Origin: Hyphomicrobium sp. | Lineage (GTDB): Bacteria > Pseudomonadota > Alphaproteobacteria > Rhizobiales > Hyphomicrobiaceae | Assembly (NCBI RefSeq): GCF_009026145.1 | Contig: NZ_WBUE01000019.1 | Coordinates: forward strand, 20,626 to 84,625 | Reading direction: 5' to 3' | DNA: 64,000 nt | In this document: piece after piece, positions 7,598 to 16,550 of the stretch | Layout of the letters: every line of letters starts with the position of its first letter | Numbering within the stretch: the stretch's first letter is position 1 | Position numbers and translations under genes: made by a program | Notes under the pieces: model-generated | Told to the model about the DNA's origin: nothing | Databases searched by the model: none | The model's input: only the letters and a program-made list of their open reading frames with translations

Positions 7598-8068
7598 ATG
7601 ACCTCGACCAAGCTCAACCTCGCCCTCGCCGCGCTCGCGGTCGGCACGCTCGCGCTCTCCGCACCGGCCTTCGCCGGCACCTGCCCGGCCGGCAAGACAA
7701 CGACCGACGGCCAGAAGGCCGGTGCCACCGCGCATCAGGGCGTGGCCGAAAAGCTGCTCGGCCAGATCGATCTCGCCAAGGAGAAGATCGCCGCCGCCGG
7801 CCATCACCTGCGCATGCGCCGCCTCGACATCAAGCCGGGCGGCGAGGTTGCCTGGCACAGCCACGGCGACCGCCCGGCGCTCGTCTACGTCGTGTCCGGC
7901 ACCATCACTGAATACTCGAGCCACTGCGAGGTGCCGATCGTGCACAAGACCGGCGAGCTGTCGATCGAGCAGGGCGGCTTGTCGCATTGGTGGAAGAACA
8001 CGAGCAAGAAGCCGGTGGTGCTGATCTCGGCCGACATCGCGCAGGATCCCGAGCAGAGCGGCATGTAA
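7598..8068 (+). CDS. Secreted single-domain cupin protein
   Basis: 156 residues from the ATG at 7598 (an ATG at 7589 is also in frame). A clear Sec signal is present (KLNLALAALAVGTLALSAPAFA, cleavage about residue 26). The mature domain has the cupin motif 1 pattern PGGEVAWHSHGDRPALVYVVSGTI, with two metal-binding histidines, and a second motif near GGLSHWWKNTSKKPVVLI. A periplasmic metal-binding cupin is therefore expected, but the reaction is unknown. It is followed after 104 bp by an MFS transporter gene, with promoter copy C in front. Confidence 0.8.
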   Translation: MTSTKLNLALAALAVGTLALSAPAFAGTCPAGKTTTDGQKAGATAHQGVAEKLLGQIDLAKEKIAAAGHHLRMRRLDIKPGGEVAWHSHGDRPALVYVVSGTITEYSSHCEVPIVHKTGELSIEQGGLSHWWKNTSKKPVVLISADIAQDPEQSGM

Positions 8069-8172
8069 GCCGCCGCACCGGGCAGCGGGGCGCCGCTTCC
8101 TTGCCGTCTCTCTTCGGCAGGAACGGCGTCCCACCTCCGTACAAGATCCGAACGCCTAAAGCCGGAGCCCGC

Positions 8173-9396
8173 ATGACCGAGATCGCCAGCCCGACCGCTC
8201 TGCCGCAGGCGGCGAACCATAACGGCGTCATCGACGGCACGCTGCGCTTCGTGGTGATCGCCACCATGGCCTTCTTGACCGTCGTCGATCTGTTCGCGGC
8301 GCAGGCGCTGCTGCCGTCGCTGGTTGAACGCTACGGGGTCTCGCCGGCGGCCATGGGCCTTGCGGTCAATGCCTGTACCTTCGGCATGGCGGCGGCGGGT
8401 CTGGCGGTGGCGCTGTTCAGCCGCCACATCGACCGGCGCCGTGGGATCATTCTCAGCCTAGTCTTGCTGGCGGTGCCCACCGCGCTGCTGGCGCAAGCGC
8501 CCAATCTTGCCGTGTTCGCTGCCTTGCGCGTCGTGCAGGGCCTGTGCATGGCGACGGCCTTCAGCCTCACCCTCGCCCACCTCGGCGAGCGCTACACGGC
8601 GGGAGAGGCGGCGGGGGCATTCGCCGCCTACATCACCGGCAACGTGGCGAGCAACCTCATCGGACGTCTCGTCGCTGCCGGCGTCGCCGACCACTTCGGC
8701 TTGGCGAGCGCGTTCTATGCCTTCGCCGGGCTCAACCTGCTCGGAGCCGCGCTCGCTTACGTCGCGATTCCCGTACGGCGATGCACGGTGAGCGCCGGCA
8801 TGCCGATGATGGAGGAGATGCAAGGCTGGCTGACCCATTGGCGCCACCCATCCCTACGCGCTGGGTTCGGCATCGGCTTCTGCATTCTCTTCGCCTTCAT
8901 CGGCACCTTCACGTTCGTCAATTTCGTTCTCGTGGCGCCGCCATTGTCGGTCGGCATGATGGAGCTCGGCGTCATCTATTTCGTCTTCCTGCCTTCGATC
9001 CTGACGACGCCGCTCGCTGGCACGGTCGCGGGCAAGATCGGTACGCGCAATGCGCTGCTCGCTTCGCTGGCGGCGGCGGCCCTGGGTCTGCCGCTGCTGC
9101 TTTCGACGCGGCTGTCGATGGTGCTCTCGGGTATGGTGCTGGTGGCGGCGGGAACGTTCTTTGCCCAGGCGTTGGCCACGGGCTTCGTCAGCCGCACCGC
9201 AAGCCATGACCGCAGCGCCGCCAGCGGCATGTATCTCGCCAGCTACTTCGTCGGCGGCCTCATCGGCACCGCCGTGCTCGGCCAGATCTTCGATCGTCTG
9301 GGGTGGCCGGCGACCGTGACGGGCATCGGCCTGGCGCTGGCGGTCGCCGCCGTTCTGAGCTGGCGCGCCGGTGGTGCCGGCGCGGCCGGGCGCTAG
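8173..9396 (+). CDS. MFS transporter (YnfM/arabinose-efflux type)
   Basis: 407 residues with about 12 hydrophobic helices. The loop between helices 2 and 3 reads FSRHIDRRRGII, a variant of the MFS motif A. Layout and the early DLFAAQALLPSLVERYGVSPAAMGLAVNA segment are typical of the DHA1-type efflux permeases related to YnfM. It lies downstream of the cupin gene and probably shares its transcript. Its stop codon overlaps that of the convergent metallopeptidase gene by 4 bp. The substrate cannot be inferred. Confidence 0.82.
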   Translation: MTEIASPTALPQAANHNGVIDGTLRFVVIATMAFLTVVDLFAAQALLPSLVERYGVSPAAMGLAVNACTFGMAAAGLAVALFSRHIDRRRGIILSLVLLAVPTALLAQAPNLAVFAALRVVQGLCMATAFSLTLAHLGERYTAGEAAGAFAAYITGNVASNLIGRLVAAGVADHFGLASAFYAFAGLNLLGAALAYVAIPVRRCTVSAGMPMMEEMQGWLTHWRHPSLRAGFGIGFCILFAFIGTFTFVNFVLVAPPLSVGMMELGVIYFVFLPSILTTPLAGTVAGKIGTRNALLASLAAAALGLPLLLSTRLSMVLSGMVLVAAGTFFAQALATGFVSRTASHDRSAASGMYLASYFVGGLIGTAVLGQIFDRLGWPATVTGIGLALAVAAVLSWRAGGAGAAGR

Positions 9397-11021
9397 CGGA
9401 AGGCGGCGACGCGCGCGGCACCCTCTAGGATCGCCCGCGCATTGTCGGCCATCGCATCGCCGGCGGCTACGCCACGCACTTTGATACGCGGATTGGACCA
9501 CACGGCGAGGCGCGGGCAACCGTCGCAGCTCTCCTCATAGCTCATCATGGTGCGCCAGTCCTTGCCCGACACGAAACCATGCCCGAACGGGAACGGCTGC
9601 TTGCCGTCGTCGAGCGCCAGGTCGTGCCGCGCCCCGATGATGTGGCCGATCTCGTGCGCCAGCGAGTAGCTGAGCGCGGCGCATTCGTGATGCACGACGG
9701 TGAAGGCGCGATCGGCGGGCGGTGCCACCGCGGCCGAAAGACCACAGCCGTTGGGGTCGTGCACGATGAGCGCGGCGATGTCGGCCTTGTGCTGATCGCG
9801 CAAGGCGTGCACCTCCTCCATGTAGCCGTCGCCCTTGTCGGCGAAGCGGAACACGTGCTCGAAGTGGGAGCCGGTCTCGGCGTAGTCGGTCTCATAGGCA
9901 TGGGCGAGGCGCAGGCGCACGTTGTCGATGCCGCTGTTGCGGAACGACTGGTTGGCCTCCTCGACGGCGACCTCGATCAGATCGCGCTTGATGTCGGTGT
10001 AGTGCTTTGCTGCCTGCGGCGTGTAGGCGACGATGAGATCGATGGTGACCGGCTGGCGCCCCTGCTGAGTTGAGGGCGCGGGAGGAACCATGAGAGCGAC
10101 CTCCGTATCCTTGGCCCGCGCTTTCGGCGCCGCGTCCTGCAGATTGCGGATCGGCTCCTGCGGGCGCTCGGTTTTGCCGGCCGGCGGCTTGCGCAGCATG
10201 CCGGCATCGCCCTTGGTGACGAGCGGGTCTTCGCGCATGTGCATCTTGTCCATCAGCGGCTTGCCCATCGGGGCGTGCTCGGGTGGCAGCTTGCGCGGCG
10301 ACATCTCAACGACGCCGTGCAGGTTGTCGCCCAGGTTCTTCACCACGTAGTGGTGCCCGCGGTGCGTGATCTGGCCGGACAGGCGGCCGCTGGGCCACCA
10401 CAGCAGCGTCACCGGATCGTCGGTGCCGACGACGGTGCCATGCCAGACGTAGCCCTCGGGGGTCTTCTCAATGTGCGTGCGCCGCGCCTTGATCATCGTC
10501 GTGGCGTCGAGCGCGATCGTCAATTCGGGCGCGGGCTGCGCAGCGGAGGGCGCGCGCATGCCCTTGGTCAGCTCGTACTCCATGACCTTGGGGTCGGGGA
10601 GCTGCATCATCGAAATGCCCATGGCGGCTGGCGAGCTCATGGCATCATGCATCATGGCGCTTTGCTTTTCGGTCATGGGGGAGGTGGGATCCATAGGCAT
10701 CAGAGCGCGGCTGGAGGCATCGTCGAGGGCCATGACCTCGATGCCGTGCGACGCCGCGGCTGCCTTGAGCGCATCGACGCGCTCAGACGGAACCAACCAC
10801 ATCTCGGCGTCGGTCATCTCGAGAGGCTCGCCGGAAGGCGCGCCCGCCGCGCGCTTGACAGCTTCGTAGGCGGCGCTTCCCGGCGCGGGCAGATGCGAAA
10901 GGATGTAGCCGTGCATCTCATGCGAGCGCATGCCGTCGACGGCGAAGGCGAGCGGCACGCCGATCAGGGCCGCCGCAAACAGGGCGGCGCGCAGCGCGCG
11001 TTTGTTGGAGACAGCTGGCAT
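9393..11021 (-). CDS. Secreted reprolysin-like zinc metallopeptidase with Met-rich pro-region
   Basis: 542 residues with an N-terminal signal (LRAALFAAALIGVPLAFA). The zinc-binding motif HEIGHIIGARHD begins at about residue 456, matching HExxHxxGxxHD of M12-type metzincins, and the Met-turn MMSYEE follows downstream. Residues 97-155 contain 12 methionines, and a second MGKPLMDKMHM patch lies near residue 250, in the region before the catalytic domain. Such clusters can bind Cu(I) or be oxidised as a sink; both are inference. It lies 73 bp downstream of the small secreted-protein gene and probably shares promoter copy E. Confidence 0.83.
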   Translation of the reverse strand: MPAVSNKRALRAALFAAALIGVPLAFAVDGMRSHEMHGYILSHLPAPGSAAYEAVKRAAGAPSGEPLEMTDAEMWLVPSERVDALKAAAASHGIEVMALDDASSRALMPMDPTSPMTEKQSAMMHDAMSSPAAMGISMMQLPDPKVMEYELTKGMRAPSAAQPAPELTIALDATTMIKARRTHIEKTPEGYVWHGTVVGTDDPVTLLWWPSGRLSGQITHRGHHYVVKNLGDNLHGVVEMSPRKLPPEHAPMGKPLMDKMHMREDPLVTKGDAGMLRKPPAGKTERPQEPIRNLQDAAPKARAKDTEVALMVPPAPSTQQGRQPVTIDLIVAYTPQAAKHYTDIKRDLIEVAVEEANQSFRNSGIDNVRLRLAHAYETDYAETGSHFEHVFRFADKGDGYMEEVHALRDQHKADIAALIVHDPNGCGLSAAVAPPADRAFTVVHHECAALSYSLAHEIGHIIGARHDLALDDGKQPFPFGHGFVSGKDWRTMMSYEESCDGCPRLAVWSNPRIKVRGVAAGDAMADNARAILEGAARVAAFR

Positions 11022-11094
11022 GGTGTCCTCGCGATCATGAGATAGAAAAAGGGGCCCCGGCTGACCGAGACCCCCAGCTTGGGAAGGTGGCGAG

Positions 11095-11358
11095 TTACTT
11101 GCTGGACTTCGCCTCCATGTCGGCGATGATCTGATCCCACACGCCGTGCGGCGAGAAGCTGTCGCCGGCCTTGCACGAATTGTAGGCGTCGAGCGACTTG
11201 CGGACGGCGTCGGCGAGCTCGTAGCCGCTCATCTTGTCGACGTAGATCGACATCTTGCCCATGTGGTTCTTGAAGCCGCCGTCGCAGTCGGTCTTGGCGA
11301 GCGCGGGGGCAGCCGTCGCCAGCAATGCAGCGGCGAGCGCAGCAAACAACTTGGTCAT
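11095..11358 (-). CDS. Small secreted HdeA-like or unknown protein
   Basis: 87 residues from the ATG at 11358, with AAGGAGATC-type ribosome site upstream. The signal peptide is TKLFAALAAALLATAAPALA. The mature part of about 66 residues has two cysteines (KTDCDGGF and YNSCKAG) that could form one disulfide. The pattern is loosely like small periplasmic acid-stress proteins, but I cannot assign a family. It is the first gene after promoter copy E, ahead of the metallopeptidase. Confidence 0.7.
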   Translation of the reverse strand: MTKLFAALAAALLATAAPALAKTDCDGGFKNHMGKMSIYVDKMSGYELADAVRKSLDAYNSCKAGDSFSPHGVWDQIIADMEAKSSK

Positions 11359-11411
11359 CGTAGATCTCCTTTGATTTTTGCAACCGCTCCAGGGGTGGGC
11401 GGCTGACGGGG

Positions 11412-11477
11412 AGGCTACGGACGAGCGGGCGAGCGCTGAAATATCGATTGGGTTTGGTTTCCATAGCTGCAGGGCAT
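11412..11477 (-). promoter_or_regulatory. LysR-regulon promoter, copy E (toward the small secreted protein and metallopeptidase)
   Basis: Read on the minus strand, CTAT begins at 11466, ATTTC at 11442 (24 bp) and TAGCCT at 11417 (25 bp). The core CAATCGATATTTCAGC is nearly the same as copy D (CAATCGCTATTTCAGC). The ATAG arm is replaced by ATGC. It lies back to back with copy D. Confidence 0.65.
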
Positions 11478-11499
11478 GAAACGAAGCGGGGAGGCATCG

Positions 11500-11565
11500 A
11501 TAGTCGGTGTCTATCGACATCTGAGCCAATCGCTATTTCAGCAATGGCGACCGCTTCCGCATGCT
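11500..11565 (+). promoter_or_regulatory. LysR-regulon promoter, copy D (toward the DUF302 and patatin genes)
   Basis: ATAGTCGGTGTCTAT at 11500-11514 is flanked by TCG and CGA, giving a longer palindrome. ATTTC begins at 11535 (24 bp after CTAT) and CATGCT at 11560 (25 bp on). The string GCTTCCGCATG around the -10 is shared with copy A. Confidence 0.7.
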
Positions 11566-11612
11566 GGGTGCAGGATTTCGCAAATCCACCTGCATGCCCC
11601 GAGGAGATCGCC

Positions 11613-12107
11613 ATGCGCGCCCGCAACCAAATCTTCACCTGGTTCATCGCCCTTGCCGCTGCGTTCGTCGTGCGCGCGCTTCCGGGCGAGATGGCAACCG
11701 CCGCCACGGCCGACGACGGCATCGTGCGCGTCGCGAGCGCCTACGACGTCGACGAGACGGTGCGGCGCCTGCAGGCGGACATTGCGCAAAAGGGCATAAA
11801 GTTCTTCATGATCGTCGATCAGACGCAGCTCGGTGCCGATGCTGGTATAAAGCTCAATCCGTCGAAGCTGCTCATCTTCGGCAATCCGCCGCTCGGCATC
11901 CAGTTCCTGACCGCCAATCCGAACGCGGGGCTCGATTGGCCCGTGCGCCTGCTCGTCACGCAAGATGACGCCGGGCGAGTGTGGGCCGTATACTCGGACT
12001 TCGGCTGGATCGCCCGCCGTCACGGCATCACCGACCGCGAGGCGCAATTCAAAATGGCGTCCGAGGTCATCGCCTCGATCACCTCCAGCGTCGCGCCGAA
12101 GCACTGA
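11613..12107 (+). CDS. Secreted DUF302 domain protein
   Basis: 164 residues from the ATG at 11613, preceded by GAGGAGA. A hydrophobic signal (FTWFIALAAAFVVRAL) is followed by a DUF302 domain from about residue 35: the pattern VDETVRRLQADIAQKGIKFFMIVDQ, then LLIFGNPPLGIQFLTANP and LPVRLLV-type core (LDWPVRLLVTQDDAG). DUF302 proteins are small periplasmic or membrane-linked proteins of unknown biochemical role that often appear in redox or metal stress loci. It is the first gene of promoter copy D, 31 bp before the patatin gene. Confidence 0.85.
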   Translation: MRARNQIFTWFIALAAAFVVRALPGEMATAATADDGIVRVASAYDVDETVRRLQADIAQKGIKFFMIVDQTQLGADAGIKLNPSKLLIFGNPPLGIQFLTANPNAGLDWPVRLLVTQDDAGRVWAVYSDFGWIARRHGITDREAQFKMASEVIASITSSVAPKH

Positions 12108-12138
12108 GGCGCGGCGTCAAAGCCAACGGGAGGATGTC

Positions 12139-13437
12139 ATGCGTCACGAAGCAAGCCTCAACCGCCCGAAAGCCGGCAACGGCACGAAACAGACGCACGC
12201 TACCGACGAGCACGGGCGCATCGTTGTGGTGTTGCAGGGTGGGGGCGCGCTCGGCGCCTACCAGGCTGGAGTCTATGAGGCGCTGCACGAGGCGGGCATC
12301 GAGCCCGATTGGATGATCGGCACATCGATCGGCGCCATCAACGCCGCGCTCATCGCCGGCAACGAGCGCGACAACCGCGTGCCGGCGCTGCGCGAGTTCT
12401 GGCGCCGCATGGCGCACAAGTCGATATGGCACGAGTGGGCGGCGTGGCCGCGCTTCGTGCAGTCGGCATCCTACCTGACGACCCTCACAGCAGGGTTGCC
12501 GGGCTTCTTCGTGCCCAACCCGCTCGCCTTTCTCGGGCCGCACGTGCGCCTCGGCTCTGACAACGCCGGGTTCTATTCGACAGCGCCGTTGGAAAAGACG
12601 CTAAGCGAGCTGCTCGACTTCTCGCTCATCTCCCGCAATAAGCCGCGGCTGACCGTCGGCGCCGCGCACGTGCGCACCAGCCGCATGCGCTACTTCGACA
12701 GCCGCAACGAGGAGCTTTCCGTCAAACACATCCTGGCGTCGGGTGCCCTGCCGCCGGCGTTCCCTGCGGTGCGCATCGACGGCGAGCTGTACTGGGACGG
12801 CGGCATACTCTCCAATACGCCGGCGGAGGCGATCTTCGACGACAACCCGCGCGTCAACTCGCTCGTCTTCGCCGTGCACATGTGGAACCCGCAGGGTCCG
12901 GAGCCGGAGACGATTTGGGAGGTGCTGCACCGGCAGAAGGACATCCAGTACTCGAGCCGCGTCGCCACGCATATCGCGCGCCAGGCGCAGATCCATCGCC
13001 TACGCCACATCATCCGCGAGCTGGCGGCGCTGCTGCCGGACGAAGCGCGTCGCAGCACGGCGGTCAAGGAGCTGACGACTTACGGCTGCCTCACCCGCAT
13101 GCATATCGTCAGACTGCTCTGGCCCGGTCACGATACCGAGGACCACACCAAGGACGTCGACTTCAGCCCGTCGGGCATCCGCAAGCGCTGGGCTGCGGGC
13201 TACGAGAAGACGATGCGGGTGATCGAGGGGGCGCCGTGGACGGGCACATTCGACCCCATCGAGGGCGTGTACCTGCACGAGCTGATCGAGGAGGAGCAGA
13301 TGGAACCCGCCGCCGGACCGATGATGGTCGAGGCAAGGGCTTCGCTCGCCCTCGACGATGCCGCCGCGCGCCTGCAGGGTGGCGCATGCAGCGTGAGCGC
13401 GAGGGATGCCGCGACCCGAGCCGCGCATATGAAGTGA
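12139..13437 (+). CDS. Patatin-like phospholipase with DUF3734
   Basis: 432 residues from the ATG at 12139 with GGGAGG upstream. The patatin core is visible: oxyanion motif GGGALGAYQAG, nucleophile elbow GTSIG near residue 60, and the catalytic Asp motif DGGILSNTP near residue 220. A C-terminal DUF3734 region follows (FSPSGIRKRWAAGYEKTM). This architecture is common in rhizobia near 3-hydroxybutyrate dehydrogenase genes, where a role in lipid or PHB turnover has been proposed. Here the dehydrogenase lies 5 kb away but under the same promoter type. Confidence 0.88.
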   Translation: MRHEASLNRPKAGNGTKQTHATDEHGRIVVVLQGGGALGAYQAGVYEALHEAGIEPDWMIGTSIGAINAALIAGNERDNRVPALREFWRRMAHKSIWHEWAAWPRFVQSASYLTTLTAGLPGFFVPNPLAFLGPHVRLGSDNAGFYSTAPLEKTLSELLDFSLISRNKPRLTVGAAHVRTSRMRYFDSRNEELSVKHILASGALPPAFPAVRIDGELYWDGGILSNTPAEAIFDDNPRVNSLVFAVHMWNPQGPEPETIWEVLHRQKDIQYSSRVATHIARQAQIHRLRHIIRELAALLPDEARRSTAVKELTTYGCLTRMHIVRLLWPGHDTEDHTKDVDFSPSGIRKRWAAGYEKTMRVIEGAPWTGTFDPIEGVYLHELIEEEQMEPAAGPMMVEARASLALDDAAARLQGGACSVSARDAATRAAHMK

Positions 13438-13592
13438 CATCGGATGCACCTCACGTCATGACGCGGCCGAACGGCCGCCGTGAAGGCCAGCGCAGACTTC
13501 TACTTGCGGGTGATCGCCAGCAAAGGTGGCTGTCTCGCCCAGCCATCGGTCTCTGCCAACGTGGCGCAGACAAGTTGAGGCCAAAGGCGTGC

Positions 13593-15194
13593 TCAGGTGG
13601 GTTTGATGATGATCCCTTCGTCGCCACGCAGGTTAATGCGCGTGGAAATGCGCTCGCCGGCGCGGCCTGGATGCGTCGAGAGCTCAATCGCTCCCGCCAA
13701 GTCCCGGTCAAAACCGACAGCTTTGGGTGCGGAGCCCAGGTTGAGCACGACAATGAAGCGCCTGCCGCCCGAGGTGCGCGAATAGGCAAGAACATCACCT
13801 TCGACCGCCAGCGGTTCCCAGCCCCCCAGCGAGAGCGCAGGCTCCCGACGCCGCAACGCGAGCAGCGCGCGTGTCAGGTTGAGCATGGACTCCGGGTTGC
13901 GCTTCTGCACATCGACGCTCATCGCAGGGTGAGCCTTGCCTAGCGGCAGCCAGGGACGGCCGGTCGTGAACCCGCCGTTGTGAGACGCGTCCCACGGCAT
14001 CGGCGTGCGTTCCGGATCCCTTCCCTGGCCGGGGACGACAAGGCCGAAGGGGTCGCGCACCTCTTCGTGCGGGATCGTCACATCCTCCAGTCCGAGCTCG
14101 TCCCCATAGTAGAGCGTCGGGGTGCCGCGCAGCGTCATCAGCAGCATCATCGCGACACGTGCCTGGTCCGCGCCCAGGCGGCTAGCGACGCGCTTCTGAT
14201 CATGATTGCCCAGCACCCAACTCGGCCATGCGCCCGGCGGCAACGCCGCCTCATAGTCGCGGATCAGCCGGAGAACTTGCGCCGGCCTCCAGTCCACCCA
14301 CATCAAGCTGAAGTTGAAGGGCAGGTGCACTCCCGTAAGGTTCGGGCCGTAGTACGCGACGAGACGTTGCAGCGGCAGATAGATCTCGCCGATCAACAGG
14401 CGCTCGCCGGGGCACTCGTTGAGCGCTTGCCGCATCTCCGCGATGATCGGCAGAACTTCCGGCTGGTCCGCGCTGCGGATGGGCAACAGGCGTTGATGCG
14501 GTGGGTCTCCATCGCGAAAGCGGGGGTTGAGCGGATCGTCGCGGAACTGTGCGTCTTCGATGAGGTGCCAGAGCACATCGACCCGAAAGCCGTCGACGCC
14601 GCGGTAAAGCCAGAAGCGCAACACGTCATACATTGCCGCGCGCACACTCGCATTTCGCCAGTTGAGATCTGGCTGGCTGGCGAGAAACGAGTGGCAATAG
14701 TACTGCCCGGTAGGCTCATCGAACTCCCAAGCGCTCCCGGCAGGAAGGCTCTGCCAGTTGTTGGGCGGGCCGCCGTCAGGGTGCGCATCGCGCCAGATGT
14801 ACCAGTCGCGCTTTGGGCTATCGCGCGAGGAGCGCGATTCCTCGAACCATGGGTGCTTGTCGGAAGTGTGATTGGGGACGAAATCGAGGATGATGCGGAT
14901 GCCGCGGCGGTGAAGCGCCTCTACGAGCCGATCGAAGTCGCTAAGCGTGCCGAACAGCGGATCTATGCCGACATAGTCGGCGACATCATAGCCGAAGTCG
15001 GCCATCGGCGAGGGATAGAAGGGACAGATCCAGACTGCGTCGACGCCGAGCCATGCGAGGTAGTCGACACGCTCGAGAATGCCGCTGAGATCGCCGACGC
15101 CATCGCCATCGGTGTCCTGGAACGAGCGCGGATAGATTTCGTAGATGACCGCGTGCTGCCACCAGGGTCGCTCGCTCACCGGTTTGCCTCCCAT
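13593..15194 (-). CDS. GH13 alpha-glucosidase
   Basis: Cytosolic glycoside hydrolase family 13 enzyme of 533 residues. The conserved regions are all present: DFVPNHTSDKHPWF (region I), GFRVDVLWH with nucleophile Asp206, IGEIY with acid/base Glu270, and GNHDQ with Asp332. The layout resembles alpha-glucosidase/oligo-1,6-glucosidase and not the branching or maltosyl enzymes; trehalose hydrolysis cannot be excluded. It is the last gene of a minus-strand set with a glucoamylase-like protein (39 bp upstream) and an ABC exporter. It likely processes short alpha-glucosides from storage or uptake. Confidence 0.88.
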   Translation of the reverse strand: MGGKPVSERPWWQHAVIYEIYPRSFQDTDGDGVGDLSGILERVDYLAWLGVDAVWICPFYPSPMADFGYDVADYVGIDPLFGTLSDFDRLVEALHRRGIRIILDFVPNHTSDKHPWFEESRSSRDSPKRDWYIWRDAHPDGGPPNNWQSLPAGSAWEFDEPTGQYYCHSFLASQPDLNWRNASVRAAMYDVLRFWLYRGVDGFRVDVLWHLIEDAQFRDDPLNPRFRDGDPPHQRLLPIRSADQPEVLPIIAEMRQALNECPGERLLIGEIYLPLQRLVAYYGPNLTGVHLPFNFSLMWVDWRPAQVLRLIRDYEAALPPGAWPSWVLGNHDQKRVASRLGADQARVAMMLLMTLRGTPTLYYGDELGLEDVTIPHEEVRDPFGLVVPGQGRDPERTPMPWDASHNGGFTTGRPWLPLGKAHPAMSVDVQKRNPESMLNLTRALLALRRREPALSLGGWEPLAVEGDVLAYSRTSGGRRFIVVLNLGSAPKAVGFDRDLAGAIELSTHPGRAGERISTRINLRGDEGIIIKPT

Positions 15195-15233
15195 TGATGC
15201 GCGCCCGCACCGGTTTCCGCCAACGCCTGCTAC

Positions 15234-16496
15234 TCAGCCGATCGCTGGCGATTCGAAGTCCAGCGATCGCAAGCTGCGCTGCACCTCGGGGCAACTCATG
15301 AAGAGTTTCCAGAGCAGGCCGGAGCGATAGTTCTCGATCATTACGATGATGGGGCCCTGGTCGATCCCGATATGCGATGGTGCGCACCAATCCAAGGTCT
15401 CGCTGAAGGCATCGACAAATCCATATTCACTCCAGATCTTGCTGCCGAGGCCATAATAGAAGTGCCGCAAGGCGCGCATGGAATGCTCGGGAGTATACGG
15501 GAAGGACGACAGTGCCGCGGTAGGCGAGATTACGCCCAGGTCGTGGGCTGGATCGTGCGCGTGGTAGCCCAAATGGTCGTCGCTGGCAGTGAGGCCCCAG
15601 CAGTCGCGCCCGTAGCCTTTGAATTGGCCGGGATTGCGAATGCAGTGCTCGCGATTGATGAGCGTGTGATTGACGTTCTGCTCCCAATAGTCAGCATAGC
15701 GATCCTTCAGCCCGCGTGGATCAAGACCCAGGAACGAGTAGTGGGCAAAGCACAACGGGCCGCCATAGTCGGGTCCGAGCGGCAGGCAAACGCCGTAGAA
15801 CTCCTTGCCGTTCCTGAACTGAGCGCCCTCCGCCCATCCGCGATGGTACGCATCGGCCGCAATGGCGTGAGAAGGTGAGGACGCCGCCAGCACGTAGGTG
15901 ATCAAGCATTCGTTCCATCCGCGGATCTCGAGGCCGATGTCCCACGCGTAGCGCGGGCTCCAGTGCCAGTAGAGAGCTTTGGCACCGCCGCGCGTATGCC
16001 AGCTCCATTCGACGTCCTGCCACAGCGCATTGATCTTGGCGCGCAGCTTGTTTTCCTTCGCCGTGTCGCGAGCGAAGTATTGCCTTGCGCTCAGCAGGCC
16101 CATGCAGAGATACGAGGTCTCGACAATGTCGCCGCCGTCGTCCTTGCCGCTGAAGGGGATCGTTGCGCCAGTCGTACCGTGCATGAAATGCGGAAAGACA
16201 CCGTGGTGGCGCTGGGCCTTTTCCAGAAAGTGGACGATTCCCAGCAGTCGATCGGTGGCAGCTGTTCTGCTGATCCAACCCCTTTCGACGGCGACGATGA
16301 TCGCCATGATGCCAAACCCGGACGCCCCGGTTGCGACGACCTCGGGATCAAAGCTCGGTCTTGGGTCGCTGCGGTCGCGCGCGAGCTTGCTGATCGGGTG
16401 AGCAAAGTCCCAGAAGTAGCGAAAGGTTTGCCGCTGGATCAGCTCGAGCAGCGCGGCATCGTCCAGATCGTCTTTGTATTTCATCGGCCGCCGCAT
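15234..16496 (-). CDS. Glucoamylase-like protein (PF10091 type, GH144-like)
   Basis: 420 residues that match the Glycoamylase-like conserved domain in length and landmarks: LIQRQTFRYFWDF at the N-terminus, ATGASGFGIMAI, GVFPHFM, ETSYLCMGLL, the WHWSPRYAWDIGLEIRGWNECLITY segment, and GLTASD followed by ISPTAALSSFPYTPEHS. Characterised relatives include GH144 endo-beta-1,2-glucanases. No signal peptide is visible, so a cytosolic role on glucans is possible. An in-frame ATG 12 bp downstream (MKYKDD) is an alternative start. It lies 39 bp from the GH13 gene. Confidence 0.75.
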   Translation of the reverse strand: MRRPMKYKDDLDDAALLELIQRQTFRYFWDFAHPISKLARDRSDPRPSFDPEVVATGASGFGIMAIIVAVERGWISRTAATDRLLGIVHFLEKAQRHHGVFPHFMHGTTGATIPFSGKDDGGDIVETSYLCMGLLSARQYFARDTAKENKLRAKINALWQDVEWSWHTRGGAKALYWHWSPRYAWDIGLEIRGWNECLITYVLAASSPSHAIAADAYHRGWAEGAQFRNGKEFYGVCLPLGPDYGGPLCFAHYSFLGLDPRGLKDRYADYWEQNVNHTLINREHCIRNPGQFKGYGRDCWGLTASDDHLGYHAHDPAHDLGVISPTAALSSFPYTPEHSMRALRHFYYGLGSKIWSEYGFVDAFSETLDWCAPSHIGIDQGPIIVMIENYRSGLLWKLFMSCPEVQRSLRSLDFESPAIG

Positions 16497-16550
16497 CCCT
16501 CCGTTGGTCTGCGCGAGGGGCCGCGACCATGTCGTTGACGTGAGCTGTGC

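Noticed and set aside
10239..11045. A 268-codon plus-strand frame opposite the metallopeptidase.
   Set aside because: Antisense shadow with low-complexity His/Arg/Gly composition; the opposite strand carries the complete metzincin.
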